Source of the DNA: an uncultured Clostridia bacterium
GTDB lineage: Bacteria > Bacillota > Clostridia > TANB77 > CAG-508
NCBI GenBank assembly: GCA_947599995.1
Contig: CANQFW010000063.1
Location: 1 to 7,968 of the forward strand
Direction: 5' to 3'
DNA: 7,968 nucleotides
In this document: positions 6,189 to 7,968 of the stretch, piece by piece
How positions within the stretch are numbered: position 1 is the stretch's first letter
Layout: every line of letters starts with the position of its first letter
The notes under the pieces: model-generated
Databases searched by the model: none
What the model was told of the DNA's origin: nothing
Seen by the model: the letters and a program-made list of their open reading frames with translations, nothing else
Program-made: the position numbers and the translations under genes

Positions 6189-6396
6189 GTAAGTCACAGC
6201 ATAATATTTTTAAACATGTAGTTTTATAAAAAAACGGACTAACAAATTCTACAAAGCATTGCTTTTAGAATTTTTAACGTTCGCATATTTCTCCTCTATG
6301 TCAAGTCTATCGTTTTTAACGATGACTTTCCTAGAGTATAAAAAAATGTAACGAAACGTGAGTTTATAATTCATAAAAATAGAAAGGTAAAATGTT
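6189..6396 (+). promoter_or_regulatory. Structured 5' leader of tmcAL (unidentified RNA element)
   Basis: Three pairings are visible. (a) AAATTCTA (6244-6251) with TAGAATTT (6266-6273), continued by AAAGC/GCTTT around an ATT loop, then a short T-rich end (6271-6275), terminator-like. (b) A long stem with ATCGTT/AACGAT (loop TTT, near 6308-6322), extended by AAGTC/GACTT and CTCTA/TAGAG. (c) ACGTTCG (6277-6283) with CGAAACGT (6352-6359) plus GAATT (6268-6272) with AATTC (6368-6372), enclosing (b). Pairings (a) and (c) share bases 6268-6272 and so exclude each other. I do not recognise a known riboswitch or T-box signature. The tmcAL SD AGAAAGG (6381-6387) closes the leader. Confidence 0.4.
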
Positions 6397-7623
6397 ATGG
6401 TTTTAGGAATAATTGCAGAATACAATCCATTTCATAATGGTCATTTGTACCATCTTTTAAAATCAAAAGAACTCACAAAAGATGATTATTGTATAACTAT
6501 TATAGGCGGAAACTTTACCCAACGAGGAGAAGCTTCTTTAATAGATAAATGGACAAAAGCTGAAATGGCACTAGCAAATGGAGCAGACTTGGTTCTAGAA
6601 CTTCCCACCTTATATGCAACATCAAGTGCTGAAAACTTTGCAGAAGGAGCTATAAGAATATTATCCTCTTTAAAAATAATTGATAATTTATCCTTCGGTG
6701 CTGAAACTAACAATTTAAATAAATTAAATATAGTTGCTAATACTCTATACAAAGAGCCTAAAGAATATAAAAGTTTGTTGCATGAAGATTTAGAAAAAGG
6801 TCTATCCTTTCCAAAAGCTAGGGAAAATGCATTAGTAAAATTTTTAAACGATAGCTCTTATTCTTTAATTTTAAGTGAGCCTAATAATATATTAGCTATT
6901 GAATATTTAAAAGCCTTGAAAAAATATAAATCTACTATAAATCCATTATTAATTCATAGAAAGAAATCCGGCCATTTGACTAAGGAATATACTGGCCAAA
7001 TTACAAGTGCTTCCGCAATTAGAAATATGATTCAATTAAATAGAACAAGAAATTTAAAAAATGCTTTAACTCCTGCAAGTTATACTATTTTAGCTGACGA
7101 AATGAATAAAGGGCATTTCGTTCCAAATATGTATGCTTTTGAAAAAACAATAATTTACAATCTAAGAAAAATGACTTTAGACAATATACGAAAATTACCT
7201 GATGTCTCTGAAGGATTGGAAAATATTATAAAAAAAGCTGCTGTATCATGCAATAGCATTGATGAATTTATTAATATAGCATCTTCTAAACGCTATACTG
7301 AAACTAGACTTAAAAGAATTCTTCTATATTCTTTACTTGGAATTACAAAAAAAGATATGCAAATTTCCAAAAAAACAATGCCTTATGTTAGAGTTTTAGG
7401 TTTTAATAGTAATGGAAAAAAATTAATTAGTCAAATTTCTAAAGCTAATCCAGCGCTTGAAATTATTACTTCTGTAAAGAAATTTATGGATTCTAATAAA
7501 AATAAAAATTTGCAAATTATTATGGAAAAAGATATTTATGCTACTAATGTATATACTTTAGGGTTTTCTAATGATTCTTGGGGAAATCTGGATTTTACTA
7601 AAAAATTGATTGTGAAAGATTAA
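6397..7623 (+). CDS. tmcAL: tRNA(Met) cytidine acetate ligase (TmcAL, formerly YlbM)
   Basis: TmcAL uses acetate and ATP to form N4-acetylcytidine at the wobble C34 of elongator tRNA-Met (known for the Bacillus enzyme). The 408-aa protein begins with the nucleotidyltransferase signature GIIAEYNPFHNGHLYHL (4-20, with HNGH at 13-16). It continues with GGNFTQRGEASLIDKW (37-52), ADLVLELP, LSFGAE near residue 100 and ITSASAIRNMI near residue 200, all characteristic of this family. Length is typical (about 400). ATG 6397 is 9 nt after AGAAAGG; the overlapping ATG at 6392 is out of frame and stops at once. It is the only plus-strand gene, transcribed divergently from fchA-folD and convergently with a tRNA-Met gene, its probable substrate. 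The long leader suggests post-transcriptional control (inference). Confidence 0.95.
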   Translation: MVLGIIAEYNPFHNGHLYHLLKSKELTKDDYCITIIGGNFTQRGEASLIDKWTKAEMALANGADLVLELPTLYATSSAENFAEGAIRILSSLKIIDNLSFGAETNNLNKLNIVANTLYKEPKEYKSLLHEDLEKGLSFPKARENALVKFLNDSSYSLILSEPNNILAIEYLKALKKYKSTINPLLIHRKKSGHLTKEYTGQITSASAIRNMIQLNRTRNLKNALTPASYTILADEMNKGHFVPNMYAFEKTIIYNLRKMTLDNIRKLPDVSEGLENIIKKAAVSCNSIDEFINIASSKRYTETRLKRILLYSLLGITKKDMQISKKTMPYVRVLGFNSNGKKLISQISKANPALEIITSVKKFMDSNKNKNLQIIMEKDIYATNVYTLGFSNDSWGNLDFTKKLIVKD

Positions 7624-7690
7624 TTTTAATTGTAAATTTAATTAGTCATAAAAATATATTGTATTTTCACTACATTAAGCGAATTTATAA

Positions 7691-7737
7691 AAACCTCGTA
7701 ACAACTGACTTACCAGTAATTACGAGGTTTAATTTTT
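7691..7737. terminator. Bidirectional intrinsic terminator between tmcAL and tRNA-Met
   Basis: AAACCTCGTAA (7691-7701) and TTACGAGGTTT (7720-7730) form a perfect 11-bp stem. The 18-nt loop has its own short ACTG/CAGT pairing. On the plus strand AATTTTT follows (ends tmcAL). On the minus strand GGTTTTTATAAATT follows (ends tRNA-Met). The plus-strand T-run touches the tRNA 3' end. Confidence 0.88.
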
Positions 7738-7813
7738 GGTAGCGATGGGGAGATTCGAACTCTCGACACCGCGGGTATGAACCGCGTGCTCTAGCCAACT
7801 GAGCTACATCGCC
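7737..7813 (-). tRNA. tRNA-Met (CAT), elongator type
   Basis: A 77-nt cloverleaf with encoded CCA (7739-7737). Acceptor GGCGATG/CATCGCT has a G1-U72 pair as in Bacillus elongator tRNA-Met, unlike initiators. D-arm is GCTC...GAGC. Anticodon stem CGCGG/CCGCG encloses TTCATAC, with anticodon CAT at 7779-7777. T-arm is GAGAG-TTCGAAT-CTCCC. CAT could also mean tRNA-Ile2, but the acceptor and overall sequence match elongator Met much better. The T-stem has an A50-C64 mismatch (7763/7749) where GGGAG would pair fully. C34 of this tRNA is the target of TmcAL, encoded next to it. Confidence 0.95.
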
Positions 7814-7836
7814 ATATTGTCTAAACGACTTTTGAT

Positions 7837-7865
7837 ATTTTAGCATATGGATGTTTTTTTTTCAA
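7837..7865 (-). promoter_or_regulatory. Sigma-A type promoter of tRNA-Met
   Basis: TTGAAA (7865-7860), a 17-nt spacer, TAAAAT (7842-7837). Expected start near 7830, about 17 nt before the mature tRNA 5' end. The remaining sequence to the right edge (7866-7968) is AT-rich with no recognisable gene; it holds only a perfect 10-bp tandem repeat, TTATTATCTC twice (7919-7938). Confidence 0.75.
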
Positions 7866-7968
7866 TTTCATTTTTCCCCAGTTTTTGTGTAAATTTTCAT
7901 ATTAAATCTAATTTTCTTTTATTATCTCTTATTATCTCTTTTTTTGGCTTTTTTATTTAATATATCAT

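Noticed and set aside
6298..6351. 17-codon plus-strand ORF in the tmcAL leader
   Set aside because: No SD before its ATG, and its codons coincide with the predicted stem-loop; more likely incidental.
6365..6370. TATAAT close to the tmcAL start as an alternative promoter
   Set aside because: No -35 at 16-18 nt spacing; the 6154-6182 promoter is far better.
7919..7938. Tandem TTATTATCTC twice near the right edge
   Set aside because: Only two units of AT-rich sequence; not a CRISPR, attachment site or meaningful repeat on this evidence.
1..7968. Mobile element, CRISPR array or defence system
   Set aside because: No transposase, integrase, repeat-spacer structure or defence-type gene was seen; the genes are chromosomal housekeeping and sporulation functions.

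Overview
This is a strongly AT-rich window with seven protein genes, one tRNA and well-defined promoters. The spoIIGA and sigE genes identify an endospore-forming Bacillota lineage. The variant folD/fchA pair, CarD protein and base composition point to Clostridia, probably an uncultured or host-associated member. I cannot name the genus.

Layout, left to right. The first six protein genes are on the minus strand: (1) sua5/ywlC (tRNA t6A precursor synthesis), cut by the left edge; (2) a multi-spanning membrane protein of the lysylphosphatidylglycerol synthase TM/flippase-like family, 2 nt upstream of sua5; (3) sigE, the mother-cell sporulation sigma factor; (4) spoIIGA, the membrane aspartic protease that activates pro-sigma-E; (5) carD, a single-gene unit with its own near-consensus promoter and hairpin terminator; (6) folD and an fchA-like gene, forming a tetrahydrofolate one-carbon operon. 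A 383-nt divergent control region follows. Then come tmcAL on the plus strand (tRNA-Met C34 acetylation), a bidirectional terminator, and a convergent elongator tRNA-Met gene, which is the expected substrate of TmcAL.

The most notable observation is in sigE. The reading frame is broken by one base inside the region 4.2 helix-turn-helix. The downstream out-of-frame sequence still encodes an intact, highly conserved sigma-E C-terminus. The break lies at CTT CGG A, and that CGG is the only in-frame CGG I found in the window. The arrangement resembles known +1 recoding sites (a slippery CUU in the P site followed by a slow codon). It could be programmed frameshifting, a real loss-of-function mutation, or a sequencing or assembly error.

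Secondary points: a perfect 11-bp inverted repeat covers the fchA-folD promoter between back-to-back promoters; a tiny in-frame upstream ORF lies before fchA; tmcAL has a structured leader of about 200 nt with mutually exclusive pairings; FolD appears to lack the usual catalytic lysine while a separate cyclohydrolase-family gene sits beside it; and the tRNA-Met T-stem has an A-C mismatch. Two of the genes (sua5, tmcAL) modify tRNA and two (spoIIGA, sigE) act in sporulation; the rest show no obvious shared theme.
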